Part shown: positions 23,035 to 31,577 of the stretch, piece after piece | How positions within the stretch are numbered: the stretch's first letter is position 1 | Layout of the letters: the number at the start of each line of letters is the position of its first letter | Assembly: GCA_050292445.1 (NCBI GenBank) | Contig: JBNKLQ010000035.1 | Location: 1-32,314 of the forward strand | Origin: Leptofilum sp050292445 | Lineage (GTDB): Bacteria; Chloroflexota; Anaerolineae; Promineifilales; Promineifilaceae | DNA: 32,314 nt | Reading direction: 5' to 3' | The notes under the pieces: generated by a model | The model's database searches: none | What the model was told of the DNA's origin: nothing | Seen by the model: only the letters and a program-made list of their open reading frames with translations | Position numbers and translations under genes: made by a program

Positions 23035-26000
23035 CTACTTTTTTTGCTGCCGGTTGCCCACCAGGCCACGGGTACCGTACATTACCAAGCCAATTAACAA
23101 CAGTAACCCAGCCAGCAGCTGACCAAAAATCTGGGCGTTTAGCTGCGTCTGCACACCACCTTCCGGCAAATCCATCAGCTGTTGGTAAGCGGCTGCATCT
23201 GGCATGCCACCCAAAAGCCCGTCGAGCTGCCCCGTTACGGCATAACCCTTGGCCAAGGGCGTTAGCGCCTGCGTTACCCCGGCGACCATTGGTACATTTT
23301 CAGATACGCTGCCGACTTGCTCAATCCAATTGACCAGATTGTCCCGATCGCCCGTGAGGACAATCACCAGGCCAATTTGGCTTAACCCAGCCTGTAGATC
23401 GGCGTCGAGCAAACGGCCGTTCAACTGTTCACATTCATTTCGTCCGCCCAAACAATCACCCAACTGGCGCAAGCCGATGCTTTCGCCAGGCAAATAGCCA
23501 ATCTTATGGACATCAGCCGCAGCGGTGAGATTGTTCGCTACGGCCGTTCCCGCCGCATACTGGCTGGTCATAAAAACAGGGCTGCCATTGGCTGCCAGCT
23601 GCGCCAGCAACAGTTCCGCCTGTGGGGATAATTCGCCTGCCATAGCTGGCGTATATTCCACGGCTAATAACACCGGCTGACCCGCTGCGGCAGAAACGGC
23701 CGTTTCCACTGCCTGCACATTGGCTGGGACGGGATTATCTGTAGCCACCAAACTAGGGCCACGCAGCCCAACCAGCACAGCGGCAATGAGTAAAATAGCT
23801 AATACAACGCGCAGCCAAACGGCCGTGTCATAAGCCGGTTTTGTAGCCAGCGTCGTGACCGTTTCCGGCATCTCCTGGGTTAACTGCTGGAGCAAGGCCA
23901 CCTGCTGCTGCTGTTCTGGCGTGGTGACATATGGCATTGGTAGTGTAGCCGCGCGTGGTTTGGCAATAGCTGGTTCAATGGACACAATGCCTTGCATTCC
24001 CTTCAAAGGTCCAGAAACTTCTTCTGGCCCTTCTGGTTCGCGCGGCGGTTCACCGGTTAGCTCCGGCGGCTTGAGCTGCTGAACCCATTCGGGAATATCT
24101 GCCTTGGGTAAAGATTCCGCCAGCGGCGTCAGCGGGGGTAATTCTTCCAAGAGGGAACGCCACTCATCACGGCTGCTGCCTGCACCCGGTTGCTCCACTG
24201 GCGCGGCCGGCGTAGAAACGGCATGCTCCGTCTCCTCACTGTCAGGTTGGAGCCAATCTGGAATTTCCATTGACTCTTCTTTATCTGACTCTGCAAACAA
24301 AGGTGGCGGTGCCTGGTCCAACGGTGTGTCTTGCAACCATTCCGGCAGTTCGGCACCCGCTAGCTCTTCGGGTATGCCTTCCAGCGTGTCGCGCAAATCC
24401 ATTTCAGGGAATACGCCAGGCAGCTCACTGCCGATGATGCCCTGGCCAGGACGCATACTGGCAATCCATTCCGGCATTTCTTCATCAGGTGACCCAGCAT
24501 CGACCGTCTCTTCGGTCTTATCCGTTTTATCTAGCTGGCTCAGCCAATCGGGCAAATCTGCGCCAACGGCCGTTTCGGCAAAAAAGGTGTCACTGGTCCA
24601 GGTATCATCCTGAGCTTCATCAGGCACGATGGCTTCGGCTTCTTCTGGCTCTTCGAGAAGTTCTTCTTCAGTAAGAGACGCCTCATCAGGAATAGCCCAT
24701 TCGTCAGACTTAGGCGCAGGCTCAACAACCAGCTCACCCGTCTCAATGGCCTCCATATCTGACAGCCAGGAAAGATCGTCATCCTCAGACAGGTCTGAGC
24801 TATCAATGGTGTCTTCCACCTCAACCGTAACTGAATCGTCTTCAAAGGCAAATGCATCAACGGCCGTTTCGTCATCAGAGGTGATTTCAGGGGCGTCTGG
24901 GGTTACTTCCAAATCACCTGTCTCCGACAGCCAATCCAAATCGGAATCATCAGCCGTCAGGCCATCACGAAGCCAATCGCTGGTGCCCTCAGAAACAAAA
25001 TCAGACGCCATCTCTTCGGCTGGCTCGTCTGGCAAATCTTCTAGAAAAGAATCGACATCTTCTACGGCCGTATCCAACCAATCAGGCAGATCATCTGTTG
25101 TGCTGCCCGTGGCCGTCTCAAACAAATTCGTAAAGGAAACATCCGCGCCCGCTTCTTCATCATCAACAATCTCGTCTTCAGGGAGGTCGGTAAGCGGGCC
25201 AGTTAATTCGGCTATCTGGCTGGGATCAAGCAAATTAGTTTGCACGGGACCCAGTTCATCCATCCAACCTGGCAGTTCTTCAGAAGTTTCCTCATCTGGC
25301 TCAGCCGTTTGCAAAGGCAGCACATCCGTTTGGGCCGGGCCAAGCTCTTGCAGCCAGTCAGAATCATCACCCTCGTCCGGCTGGTCACCGAGCAGTTCAT
25401 CCAGGGCTGCCGCGTTTTCAGCCGTATGGTCTTCGGGGGTGCCGCCCAGGTCGTCAAGTTCATGCAGCCAATCGGTAAGGCCACTGCTTAAATCGTCTTC
25501 AGGTTCTTCGGAGACGGCCGTATCATCCACCGTCATTCCCTCGTCGCTCAGATCGCTTAACCAACCGGTCAGTCCGGCGCTGGCCTGCTCATCGGCATGG
25601 GGTGCTGCACCCGTCTGCGTATCATCCGCTTCAGACAGCCAATCGGGCAAACTGGTCGCGTCATCATCAGGAAACAGATCATCTGGCTGGGGCAAATCTT
25701 CCGCTTTGTCTAGCAAATCCTGGTAAAACTCTGTAGAAATACTGGTTGGGGCATTAATGATCGGCTCGGGATCGCTGTCGTGTACCAGCCAGTCGGGCAA
25801 ATCACTGGTGCCTTTTTTCTCAGACATTTCATCATCTGATTCTTCCGCATCGTTATCTTTGGTTGAACCAATGTCGCCCGTGCGCAGCCAGTCGGGCACC
25901 GCATGAGGATGCAGCTCACCCGTATCGCCCGGTCGGCGTGCAGGCAAAGAAAATGGCTCACTGGCAGTCGGCGGTGGTGTTTCTTCCGGTTCTTCTGGCT

Positions 26001-26193
26001 TGAGCTGGCTTGTGCCTGGGACCAGGCGCGTGCCGCAAGTGTCGCAAAAAATGCGATCACGCGTGTTGGGGGTTTCGCAGTTGGGGCAAATGATGTGGGT
26101 ACTGAGGGGTAATTTTGCCCCACAGTGGTTACAAAATTTACTGCTGTGTGGATTTTCGAATCCACAGGTCTTACACTTAATCTCGTTGCTCAT
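23035..26193 (-). CDS. 1052-residue zinc-ribbon / Trp-motif-array / membrane scaffold protein
   Basis: Two zinc ribbons lie at the N-terminus (C7xxC10, C21xxC24 and C36xxC39, C50xxC53). Then comes an acidic, probably disordered region of about 700 residues. It holds sixteen copies of a short motif, most often L/I/V-P-D/E-W-L plus a short helix (SxLD, QELGP), with Trp at 102, 135, 185, 211, 242, 280, 310, 372, 407, 421, 476, 550, 576, 619, 647 and 703. TM helix 1 lies at about 793-811. An outside domain of about 210 residues with two Cys (914, 921) follows, then TM helix 2 at about 1021-1040 and a basic tail. Start ATG 26193 overlaps the upstream stop (TAATG). It looks like a membrane-tethered multivalent hub; the partner is unknown. 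Confidence 0.85.
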   Translation of the reverse strand: MSNEIKCKTCGFENPHSSKFCNHCGAKLPLSTHIICPNCETPNTRDRIFCDTCGTRLVPGTSQLKPEEPEETPPPTASEPFSLPARRPGDTGELHPHAVPDWLRTGDIGSTKDNDAEESDDEMSEKKGTSDLPDWLVHDSDPEPIINAPTSISTEFYQDLLDKAEDLPQPDDLFPDDDATSLPDWLSEADDTQTGAAPHADEQASAGLTGWLSDLSDEGMTVDDTAVSEEPEDDLSSGLTDWLHELDDLGGTPEDHTAENAAALDELLGDQPDEGDDSDWLQELGPAQTDVLPLQTAEPDEETSEELPGWMDELGPVQTNLLDPSQIAELTGPLTDLPEDEIVDDEEAGADVSFTNLFETATGSTTDDLPDWLDTAVEDVDSFLEDLPDEPAEEMASDFVSEGTSDWLRDGLTADDSDLDWLSETGDLEVTPDAPEITSDDETAVDAFAFEDDSVTVEVEDTIDSSDLSEDDDLSWLSDMEAIETGELVVEPAPKSDEWAIPDEASLTEEELLEEPEEAEAIVPDEAQDDTWTSDTFFAETAVGADLPDWLSQLDKTDKTEETVDAGSPDEEMPEWIASMRPGQGIIGSELPGVFPEMDLRDTLEGIPEELAGAELPEWLQDTPLDQAPPPLFAESDKEESMEIPDWLQPDSEETEHAVSTPAAPVEQPGAGSSRDEWRSLLEELPPLTPLAESLPKADIPEWVQQLKPPELTGEPPREPEGPEEVSGPLKGMQGIVSIEPAIAKPRAATLPMPYVTTPEQQQQVALLQQLTQEMPETVTTLATKPAYDTAVWLRVVLAILLIAAVLVGLRGPSLVATDNPVPANVQAVETAVSAAAGQPVLLAVEYTPAMAGELSPQAELLLAQLAANGSPVFMTSQYAAGTAVANNLTAAADVHKIGYLPGESIGLRQLGDCLGGRNECEQLNGRLLDADLQAGLSQIGLVIVLTGDRDNLVNWIEQVGSVSENVPMVAGVTQALTPLAKGYAVTGQLDGLLGGMPDAAAYQQLMDLPEGGVQTQLNAQIFGQLLAGLLLLIGLVMYGTRGLVGNRQQKK

Positions 26194-26816
26194 TATTTAT
26201 TATACGGCCGTTCCACGCCCATCAACAGGCGCAAGCTTAACAACAAGGTTGCCAGCGCCACACCAATGAGCAAACCGCGAATTCCGGCCGTGACAACTAT
26301 ATTTTGGACAAAATCAACCACCTGGTTCACTGGTTGGCGCAACGCCGCAGGCAACAACCGGCTGGTGAGCAAAGCCTGCCCCAGCAACATCACAACGGCC
26401 GTTAGGCTAAACAAAAACGCCCAGCGAGTGCGCTGTCGCTTAAGCAACTGCACACCAGCCAACAGCAAAAAGATTGCCAACAAAGAAGCCAGGGCCGCTT
26501 CCAGCGGTGCCTGCACCCAATTAAAAATGAGATTGACGTTATCACTGCCGTTGAGTTCGTCTACGATGGCGGCGGCAAAAACGGCTAACAAGCCCAACAC
26601 CAAGACACCACTGTACAGATTCCGCTCTCTAAACAGCCGGGTCAAATGCACCAGCAGCAGGTTTAACACACCCAAAACAAGGGCAATGGCCGCCAAAAAC
26701 GAAGCCCAGCCCAAAATAACGGTACTGATACCGCTCACGTTAAACAACAAGGCAACGAGCGTTACCAAACCAAAAAATATGGCAATAAAAACGGCAATGC
26801 TTTGCTTTAGCTTCAT
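26193..26816 (-). CDS. multi-TM protein of unknown function
   Basis: The 207-residue protein has six likely TM helices at about 6-25, 28-52, 68-88, 108-124, 133-151 and 172-199. The loop LTRLFRERNLYS between helices 2 and 3 is basic and probably cytoplasmic. It overlaps the scaffold gene by one base (TAATG), so its translation is coupled to the 1052-residue protein. It is similar in size and layout to the six-TM protein on the other side of the scaffold (22379-23011), without evident sequence similarity by eye. The family is not recognised. Confidence 0.8.
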   Translation of the reverse strand: MKLKQSIAVFIAIFFGLVTLVALLFNVSGISTVILGWASFLAAIALVLGVLNLLLVHLTRLFRERNLYSGVLVLGLLAVFAAAIVDELNGSDNVNLIFNWVQAPLEAALASLLAIFLLLAGVQLLKRQRTRWAFLFSLTAVVMLLGQALLTSRLLPAALRQPVNQVVDFVQNIVVTAGIRGLLIGVALATLLLSLRLLMGVERPYNK

Positions 26817-26906
26817 CCTATCGCTTTAACTTTATTCATAAGACCTAACAAGGCTTCAACGATGTCACTTGCTTGACCACAAAAGCCGCTCAGGTCTGTA
26901 AAAGCC

Positions 26907-27647
26907 CTAGACAAGTTGGAAAACGGCCGTTCCCAAAATAAATAACACCACAATCCAACGCAAAATATCCTGCAATTGCAGGCTGGCAATCTGGCTGGCG
27001 CGGCCTTCTAAATAGGCACTGGTGGCAAACAGCTCTTCACCAATCAGCACATCGTCGGCTGCTGCCATAGCCACCGCCAGCGCAGTGGGATCATCCGTGC
27101 CGATGACCTGCTCAATGTTTTGCCGATTAGCGGCTTCGGCCATAATGGCCAACTCGGGACCGAAGCGCCCCACCATAATATTGCTAGCCACGCGCTGCTG
27201 CTGTAATAAAACAGCGACACCGGCGCTATAGGCAAATGGATCTGTTTCAGGCGCAACAAATTGGGTCAAAGATAAATCGAAGTCACCGGGGCGACCTGCT
27301 TCTGCCAAAGCATGCTGCAAGCTGCCCTGCGCCAATGGCAGCAAGGTGCCTTCACCCACGGTTACCAATGGCGGCGTGCCGTTGGCACAGCCATCTTTGG
27401 CCAGGTTGTCTAAAACGGCCGCTGCGCTCACGCTGGTTGGATTGGCTCTACCTACCAGGCTGGCCTGTCCCAGCGTCAGGTGCAGTTGTCGCCCCGATTC
27501 AATAGCGCGGCCAAGCTGCCCTCGCAAGCCTTCGTAGCTGGTTAGCGGCCGTAAAACGACCGTGCGTCCAGCCCGCACACTGCGCGTCAGCAAAAAAAGC
27601 AGCAACCCCAACACCAGCAAAACAGCCAGGACAATAATTGGCGTCAT
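26907..27647 (-). CDS. membrane protein with TM helix at each end (DUF6754-like)
   Basis: The 246-residue protein has an N-terminal TM helix at about 3-21 (IIVLAVLLVLGLLLFLL) and a C-terminal one at about 228-245 (ILRWIVVLFILGTAVFQLV). Between them lies a soluble domain of about 200 residues with a nucleotide-fold feel (GRQLHLTLGQASLVGRANPTSVSAAAVLDNLAKD, LVTVGEGTLLPLAQGSLQHAL). This pattern reminds me of a Chloroflexota DUF (DUF6754), a recollection I cannot check. Its start overlaps the upstream stop (ATGA); 90 bp follow before the next gene. Confidence 0.75.
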   Translation of the reverse strand: MTPIIVLAVLLVLGLLLFLLTRSVRAGRTVVLRPLTSYEGLRGQLGRAIESGRQLHLTLGQASLVGRANPTSVSAAAVLDNLAKDGCANGTPPLVTVGEGTLLPLAQGSLQHALAEAGRPGDFDLSLTQFVAPETDPFAYSAGVAVLLQQQRVASNIMVGRFGPELAIMAEAANRQNIEQVIGTDDPTALAVAMAAADDVLIGEELFATSAYLEGRASQIASLQLQDILRWIVVLFILGTAVFQLV

Positions 27648-27985
27648 ACGCTCACCTCATCGGTCGCTAAACGCGCCATCAGGCTGTTAACCGCAGCCGG
27701 ATCTTCCATAAGTTGGGCAACTCGACGAACCTGGGCTGTAGGCCACAGCAGCGCCAGCGCAGGCTGCGCCAGCCACAGCAATTGGCTGCCAATAAAGGTA
27801 AGCGGCTGACCGACTTCCAACAATGTTAGGGCAGTCGTGTGAACGCCTCTTTGCTTGAGGGAAGTGGCAATTTGGTCCAGAAGCGGATCGCTATTGGGTG
27901 AATAGGCCATGGCAAAAGGTCGTGGTGCTTCCAATAAAAATAAATGGCTCCGACAGTCAAATTTCGTGAGCCAATCATTGGCCAA
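27644..27985 (-). CDS. first gene of the cluster; small protein, 5' end possibly frameshifted
   Basis: The 113-residue frame is given from a TTG at 27985; an internal ATG at 27910 would give 88 residues. Neither has a ribosome site. The same frame stays open upstream to a stop at 28034-28036. An ATG at 28050, close to a good promoter, opens a different frame that would join this one if the A5 run (minus strand 28010-28006) had one more A, giving roughly MLRQVDFGWKLLGQK followed by ISSYAKFLANDWLTK and about 135 residues in all. So the true gene may be 27644-28050 with a sequencing error or slippage. No TM helix is certain (LTFIGSQLLWLAQPALALLW is mildly hydrophobic). Overlaps the next gene by ATGA. 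Confidence 0.6.
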   Translation of the reverse strand: MANDWLTKFDCRSHLFLLEAPRPFAMAYSPNSDPLLDQIATSLKQRGVHTTALTLLEVGQPLTFIGSQLLWLAQPALALLWPTAQVRRVAQLMEDPAAVNSLMARLATDEVSV

Positions 27986-28065
27986 AAACTTGGCATAGCT
28001 GCTGATTTTTGCCCTAAAAGTTTCCAGCCAAAATCAACTTGACGTAACATAAAGTTACGGCTCGG

Positions 28066-28094
28066 AGTATAGCACGTTTGTTTGAGGGTGTAAA
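28066..28094 (-). promoter_or_regulatory. promoter of the large minus-strand cluster
   Basis: On the minus strand TTTACA (28094-28089), exactly 17 bp, and TATACT (28071-28066). The start of transcription would fall near 28059, only about 9 bases before the ATG at 28050, so the leader would be very short. Confidence 0.75.
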
Positions 28095-28265
28095 GCTATG
28101 ACAAGGCGTATAGGGCCTTGGTACTATGACGGCAGTTTGGCCTGTTTTGCTCTGGTGGCAAGTATCTTCATTGGCTACTTCTAGCTTGATTTTATTCGCT
28201 TTCCAGGCACAATTTACCAGGTAAAATCCCATGAGTTCCAAAGCCCAATTTGTTAAGGAGCAGTC

Positions 28266-28907
28266 ATGAAACCCAAACTATTTTTGTTCGTCTGGCTTAT
28301 AGCAATCGTCGCTGCCTGCGCGATGGCCGCTGAACCCGAAGCGGAAACTGTAGACACACCTGCGCCGACATCAACGCCTACAACGCAGCCTAGCAGCACC
28401 GCAACGGCCGTTGCTCCCACTCCCGAGCTAACCGCCACAGCAATATTAGAATCACCAGAAGAAACGGAAACGGCCGTTACCACACCAACCGCCATCATGA
28501 CCGCCGTCGCTACAGACGATGGCAAAGTAACCCTGGATGGTAAGGTGCTGCTGGACATTGCCACAGAGGCACCGGGCTGCTTCACCGATATTCCCGCCGA
28601 GATTGCCTACGCGCCTACCAACGAATACTTCCTGGTGATACCAGCCTGCATCGAACAGGATAACCAGCTGTTTCTGTTTCGGGCCGATGGCACGGGCAAG
28701 CAGCAGATAACAGGCCCCTGGGATTATCTCAATGGGCTGAACGTCACCTGGGCCGACGATGGCCTATCGTTCACTTACGAGCGCCTCAACTCTTGCTGCC
28801 TCTCCCCAGAAGACATTCCGGCGGATGCTCCAGCAGTGGGCCTGGTGCAGGTCGATGTGCTCACAGGGGAAAAAGTGCTTATCGCTACGCCTACTCCACG
28901 GCCATAA
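28266..28907 (+). CDS. secreted lipoprotein with T/P-rich linker
   Basis: The 213-residue protein starts with a lipoprotein signal: MKPKLFLFVWLIAIVAAC with lipobox VAAC, so Cys18 would be lipidated. Residues 24-80 are a T/P/A/E-rich disordered linker (TPAPTSTPTTQPSSTATAV). The C-terminal ~125 residues form a small beta domain with ADGTGKQQITGPWDYLNGLNVTWADDGLSFTYE, resembling one or two TolB/WD40-like propeller blades, with paired Cys (SCCLS). AAGGAG lies 5 nt before ATG 28266. Two octamers (28404, 28470) fall in the linker and supply its TAV triplets. The ligand or role is unknown. Confidence 0.8.
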   Translation: MKPKLFLFVWLIAIVAACAMAAEPEAETVDTPAPTSTPTTQPSSTATAVAPTPELTATAILESPEETETAVTTPTAIMTAVATDDGKVTLDGKVLLDIATEAPGCFTDIPAEIAYAPTNEYFLVIPACIEQDNQLFLFRADGTGKQQITGPWDYLNGLNVTWADDGLSFTYERLNSCCLSPEDIPADAPAVGLVQVDVLTGEKVLIATPTPRP

Positions 28908-28966
28908 TCAAGGTAAAATATCGCAGCAGGTGATAGTCACTTACTCAAAATTTGAAAGAGAGAGCT

Positions 28967-29509
28967 ATGCTAGAAAAACCAACCCTAACCAGCGAGCGCC
29001 TTATCTTGCGCCCCATTACCGAAGCAGATGCACTTGATATGTTTGCCAGCCTGTCAGATGCAGAAAGTATGCGACTGACGGGTACACAACAAAACTTTAC
29101 GTTAGAGCAGGTGCAGCAGTATTGCCAGCGCGTGGCCCAAGCCGATGACCGCTTCGATTACGCCATCACCGTACCGGGCGACCCGACGTACCTGGGTGAA
29201 GTGGTGTTGAACGACATTGATCAGATCAATCGCTCTGCCAGCTTTCGCATTGCTCTGGCCAGCGAAAAGCTGTTTGGCAGGGGGTATGGCACAGAAGCTA
29301 CCCAACTCATCGTAGATTTTGGCTTTCAATCACTTAAGCTGCACCGGATTGAGCTGGAAGTATACGACTTCAATCCCAGAGCGCAGCATGTGTATGAGAA
29401 GGTGGGTTTTGTGCGGGAAGGGATACGACGCGATGTGCTGTTGTGGGACGGCGTTTACCACAGCGCCATTGTGATGAGCATTTTAGAAAATGAGTACAAA
29501 AAAGCGTAA
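28967..29509 (+). CDS. GNAT family N-acetyltransferase (RimJ/RimL type)
   Basis: The 180-residue protein has the GNAT fold. It begins with LTSERLILRPITEADALDMF, typical of RimJ/RimL-like acetyltransferases. The acetyl-CoA pyrophosphate loop is GRGYGTEA in motif A, followed by the helix QLIVDFGF. The C-terminal motif B reads LHRIELEVYDFNPRAQHVYEKVGFVREG, with a conserved Asn-x-RA. The substrate may be a protein N-terminus or a small amine; sequence alone does not decide. ATG 28967 is chosen over a TTG at 28952. The stop is 14 bp from the stop of the convergent gene, and the gap is filled by AAACGGCCGTTT. Confidence 0.92.
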   Translation: MLEKPTLTSERLILRPITEADALDMFASLSDAESMRLTGTQQNFTLEQVQQYCQRVAQADDRFDYAITVPGDPTYLGEVVLNDIDQINRSASFRIALASEKLFGRGYGTEATQLIVDFGFQSLKLHRIELEVYDFNPRAQHVYEKVGFVREGIRRDVLLWDGVYHSAIVMSILENEYKKA

Positions 29510-29523
29510 ACGGCCGTTTCCCA

Positions 29524-29841
29524 TCAGGCAACAACTTCCAGGCTAGCTTTTAACGACGGCTTGCGCCAGAACCAGTCCAGCCAACGGCCGTAGGAGACAC
29601 CCTTCTGCTTTTGATATGACCAAATGCTCACCTTAAGTCGATAGCGATCCCAAAAGCGCACCGGTGCCCAGTGGATCTGGCCTGACCAAAGTATTGAGCC
29701 ATCTTCAGCATAAATGTTTAAACAATCCCCGTTTTTCAGAAAGATTGGCGTTTGGGTGCCATCAGGTTGAAAAACAAACGCTATTCGACCTTCCCAACCC
29801 TGTTCCCAGTACGCCACCAACTCACCCTGTAGTAAAGCCAT
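29524..29841 (-). CDS. small hypothetical protein
   Basis: The 105-residue protein is rich in Trp (about nine) and beta-like: GELVAYWEQGWEGRIAFVFQ, GTQTPIFLKNGDCLNIYAEDGSILWSGQIHW, then a basic C-terminal part with RYRLKVSIWSYQKQKGVSYGRWLDWFWRK. No signal peptide is seen when started at ATG 29841; the frame extends to 29958, but the extra part is Cys/Phe-rich and runs into AT-rich spacer. I do not recognise the family. It converges on the acetyltransferase gene. Confidence 0.6.
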   Translation of the reverse strand: MALLQGELVAYWEQGWEGRIAFVFQPDGTQTPIFLKNGDCLNIYAEDGSILWSGQIHWAPVRFWDRYRLKVSIWSYQKQKGVSYGRWLDWFWRKPSLKASLEVVA

Positions 29842-30102
29842 CACCGCAAAACTCCATATATAGAAGTTACTTTTTTCACAAAACAAACACTTATTTAGTG
29901 TATAGGGAAAACTGTTTTGCCAAACGCATATCGTCTTGCATAGTTTTTGGTGAAACATTGAAGCTCAAGCAATTACCGTGTCGTTCTCCTTGCTTCAAGC
30001 TTAGCCACATTTCCATAGTTCATATTTGTTTTTTTATTTTAGGGTAAAAATCACCCTGCTAGCAATATCGCCACTTTGCCCTGCCCAGTTTAAGGAGAAA
30101 AT

Positions 30103-31383
30103 ATGTTTAGGCTACAGGCTAAATGGATTGCGCTAACGCTGTTCTTTTGTTTTGTTGCAGTGGTTATCTTGTTGATGGCTGGATTATTCCAAACACCCAA
30201 ACAAGTGGCCCAGGCAGATGCCGTTCCGGCACGCGATTATGTTGTCATGGCCTGGAACGATTTGGGGATGCATTGTTATAATCAGGATTTCCAAGACTTG
30301 GCCGTATTACCCCCATACAACACATTGTGGGCGCAGGTTATCAAAGTGGGCGACCCGCCCCAGCTCGTCACAAGCGGTATCACAGTCACCTACTCCTTCC
30401 CCGATAATACTTACTCGGTAGGCAAATCAAACTTTTGGGATTATGAGTTGCAGCTATTTGGTGTCGAGCTGCCGCCCGATGTGGGTTTGGCAGGCAAAGG
30501 ACTGGCAGGTGAACTAGATTTGCACGATGATCATTTTGTCGCTGAAGGGATTCCGCTCACGGAATTCCTGGATAGTGATTTGGTCAATCCCTACCCTTAC
30601 CAACTGGCAGAAATCACGGTACTTGATCAGAATACGGCCGAAATCCTAGCCCACACAACGGCCGTTGCCCCCGTTTCCACCGAAATGCATTGTGACAACT
30701 GCCATTATGATGGAGGCGTTGAAGATATTGCTACAGGGCGCGTGGAAACCAACATCCTCACCTTGCACGATATGGAAAATCAGGATGAATATCCGCCAGG
30801 GCTATCCGGCCCTTTGATGGACCGACGACCGGTGCTGTGTGCCGAATGCCATGCTTCCAATGCGTTGGGCAAACCGGGCCAACCGGACATTCCCAGCTTG
30901 TCCAACGCCATGCACGATCAGCATGAAGGGGAAGTCTCCGACACGCAGGAAGGCTGTTACAATTGCCATCCAGGGCCTAACACGCTCTGCCTGCGGGATG
31001 TGATGTCACAAGAGCACAATATGGATTGTCTGGATTGCCACGGCGGCATGAACAATGTTTCCCAAAATCCAGACCCCTGGCTCAACGAACCCCGCTGTGA
31101 CAATGCGGCTTGTCATGGATCGGCCTACCAGCAAGACCAGGCCCTGTACCGACTGTCCAAAGGGCATGGCGATTTGTACTGCGCAGCCTGCCACGACAGC
31201 CCGCACGCCATCGCCCCCAGCCGCGAAGCAAATGACGCGATTAAGTTTATCGACCTGCAAGGCTACAACGACACGCTAGAGGTTTGCACCGTGTGTCACT
31301 TAACAGAACCGACTGACGGTGGCATTCATGGGGTTGGTCTTCAGGGGCATACATTTTTACCTTTTGTAGAGAAAAATCAGTAG
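30103..31383 (+). CDS. secreted or membrane-anchored multihaem c-type cytochrome (seven candidate haem sites)
   Basis: The 426-residue protein has an N-terminal hydrophobic helix (about 8-29), a beta-rich domain of about 150 residues (DYVVMAWNDLGMHCYNQDF... with GITVTYSFPDNTYSVGKSNFWDY) and then a haem region with C197-H201, C246-H250, C285-H289, C309-H313, C360-H364 and C395-H399. All six are CxxCH. One more site, C332-H338, has the spacing CxxxxCH. The DLGMHC domain is seen in multihaem proteins of Deltaproteobacteria and relatives. It probably moves electrons outside the membrane. AAGGAGA lies just before the ATG. The 261 bp upstream hold only AT-rich spacer with an AGGGT/ACCCT hairpin at 30041-30056. 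Confidence 0.9.
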   Translation: MFRLQAKWIALTLFFCFVAVVILLMAGLFQTPKQVAQADAVPARDYVVMAWNDLGMHCYNQDFQDLAVLPPYNTLWAQVIKVGDPPQLVTSGITVTYSFPDNTYSVGKSNFWDYELQLFGVELPPDVGLAGKGLAGELDLHDDHFVAEGIPLTEFLDSDLVNPYPYQLAEITVLDQNTAEILAHTTAVAPVSTEMHCDNCHYDGGVEDIATGRVETNILTLHDMENQDEYPPGLSGPLMDRRPVLCAECHASNALGKPGQPDIPSLSNAMHDQHEGEVSDTQEGCYNCHPGPNTLCLRDVMSQEHNMDCLDCHGGMNNVSQNPDPWLNEPRCDNAACHGSAYQQDQALYRLSKGHGDLYCAACHDSPHAIAPSREANDAIKFIDLQGYNDTLEVCTVCHLTEPTDGGIHGVGLQGHTFLPFVEKNQ

Positions 31384-31405
31384 GCGACCTGGGCATTCTG
31401 CTATA

Positions 31406-31490
31406 GGCCGTTTCCGCCCCTCATGAATCACTCGCATAACTAAACTTTGCCCCCGCCGGGCATCGCAAATATCTACTCGCTTAAGGGGCG
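31406..31490 (+). repeat. intergenic repeat, copy A
   Basis: About 85 bp, similar to copy B at 31578-31665. Shared blocks in the same order: CCCCTCATGAATC, CTAAACTTTGCCC, CGGGCATC or TGGGCATC, ATCTAC, TAAGGG. It lies in the 359-bp gene-free stretch between the multihaem cytochrome and the transposase. Confidence 0.75.
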
Positions 31491-31523
31491 TTGGTGGCGT
31501 AACGGCCGAAAACGACGAAGAAT

Positions 31524-31546
31524 ACAAAAGTCTTTGAGACTTTTGT
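31524..31546. terminator. 9-bp hairpin between repeat copies, possible bidirectional terminator
   Basis: ACAAAAGTC (31524-31532) pairs with GACTTTTGT (31538-31546) around a 5-nt loop. The T run is inside the stem, so termination is possible but weak. Confidence 0.45.
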
Positions 31547-31577
31547 AATCTCACTCTGCCATCAAGTAAGCATTCAC

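Noticed and set aside
24629..25726. 365-residue open frame on the plus strand, Ser-rich
   Set aside because: It is antisense to the acidic linker of the scaffold gene; Asp/Glu/Ser codons on one strand yield stop-free Ser-rich frames on the other. No ribosome site or domain.
28014..28241. 75-residue minus-strand frame before the large cluster
   Set aside because: It runs through the strong promoter at 28066-28094 and has no protein-like features or ribosome site.
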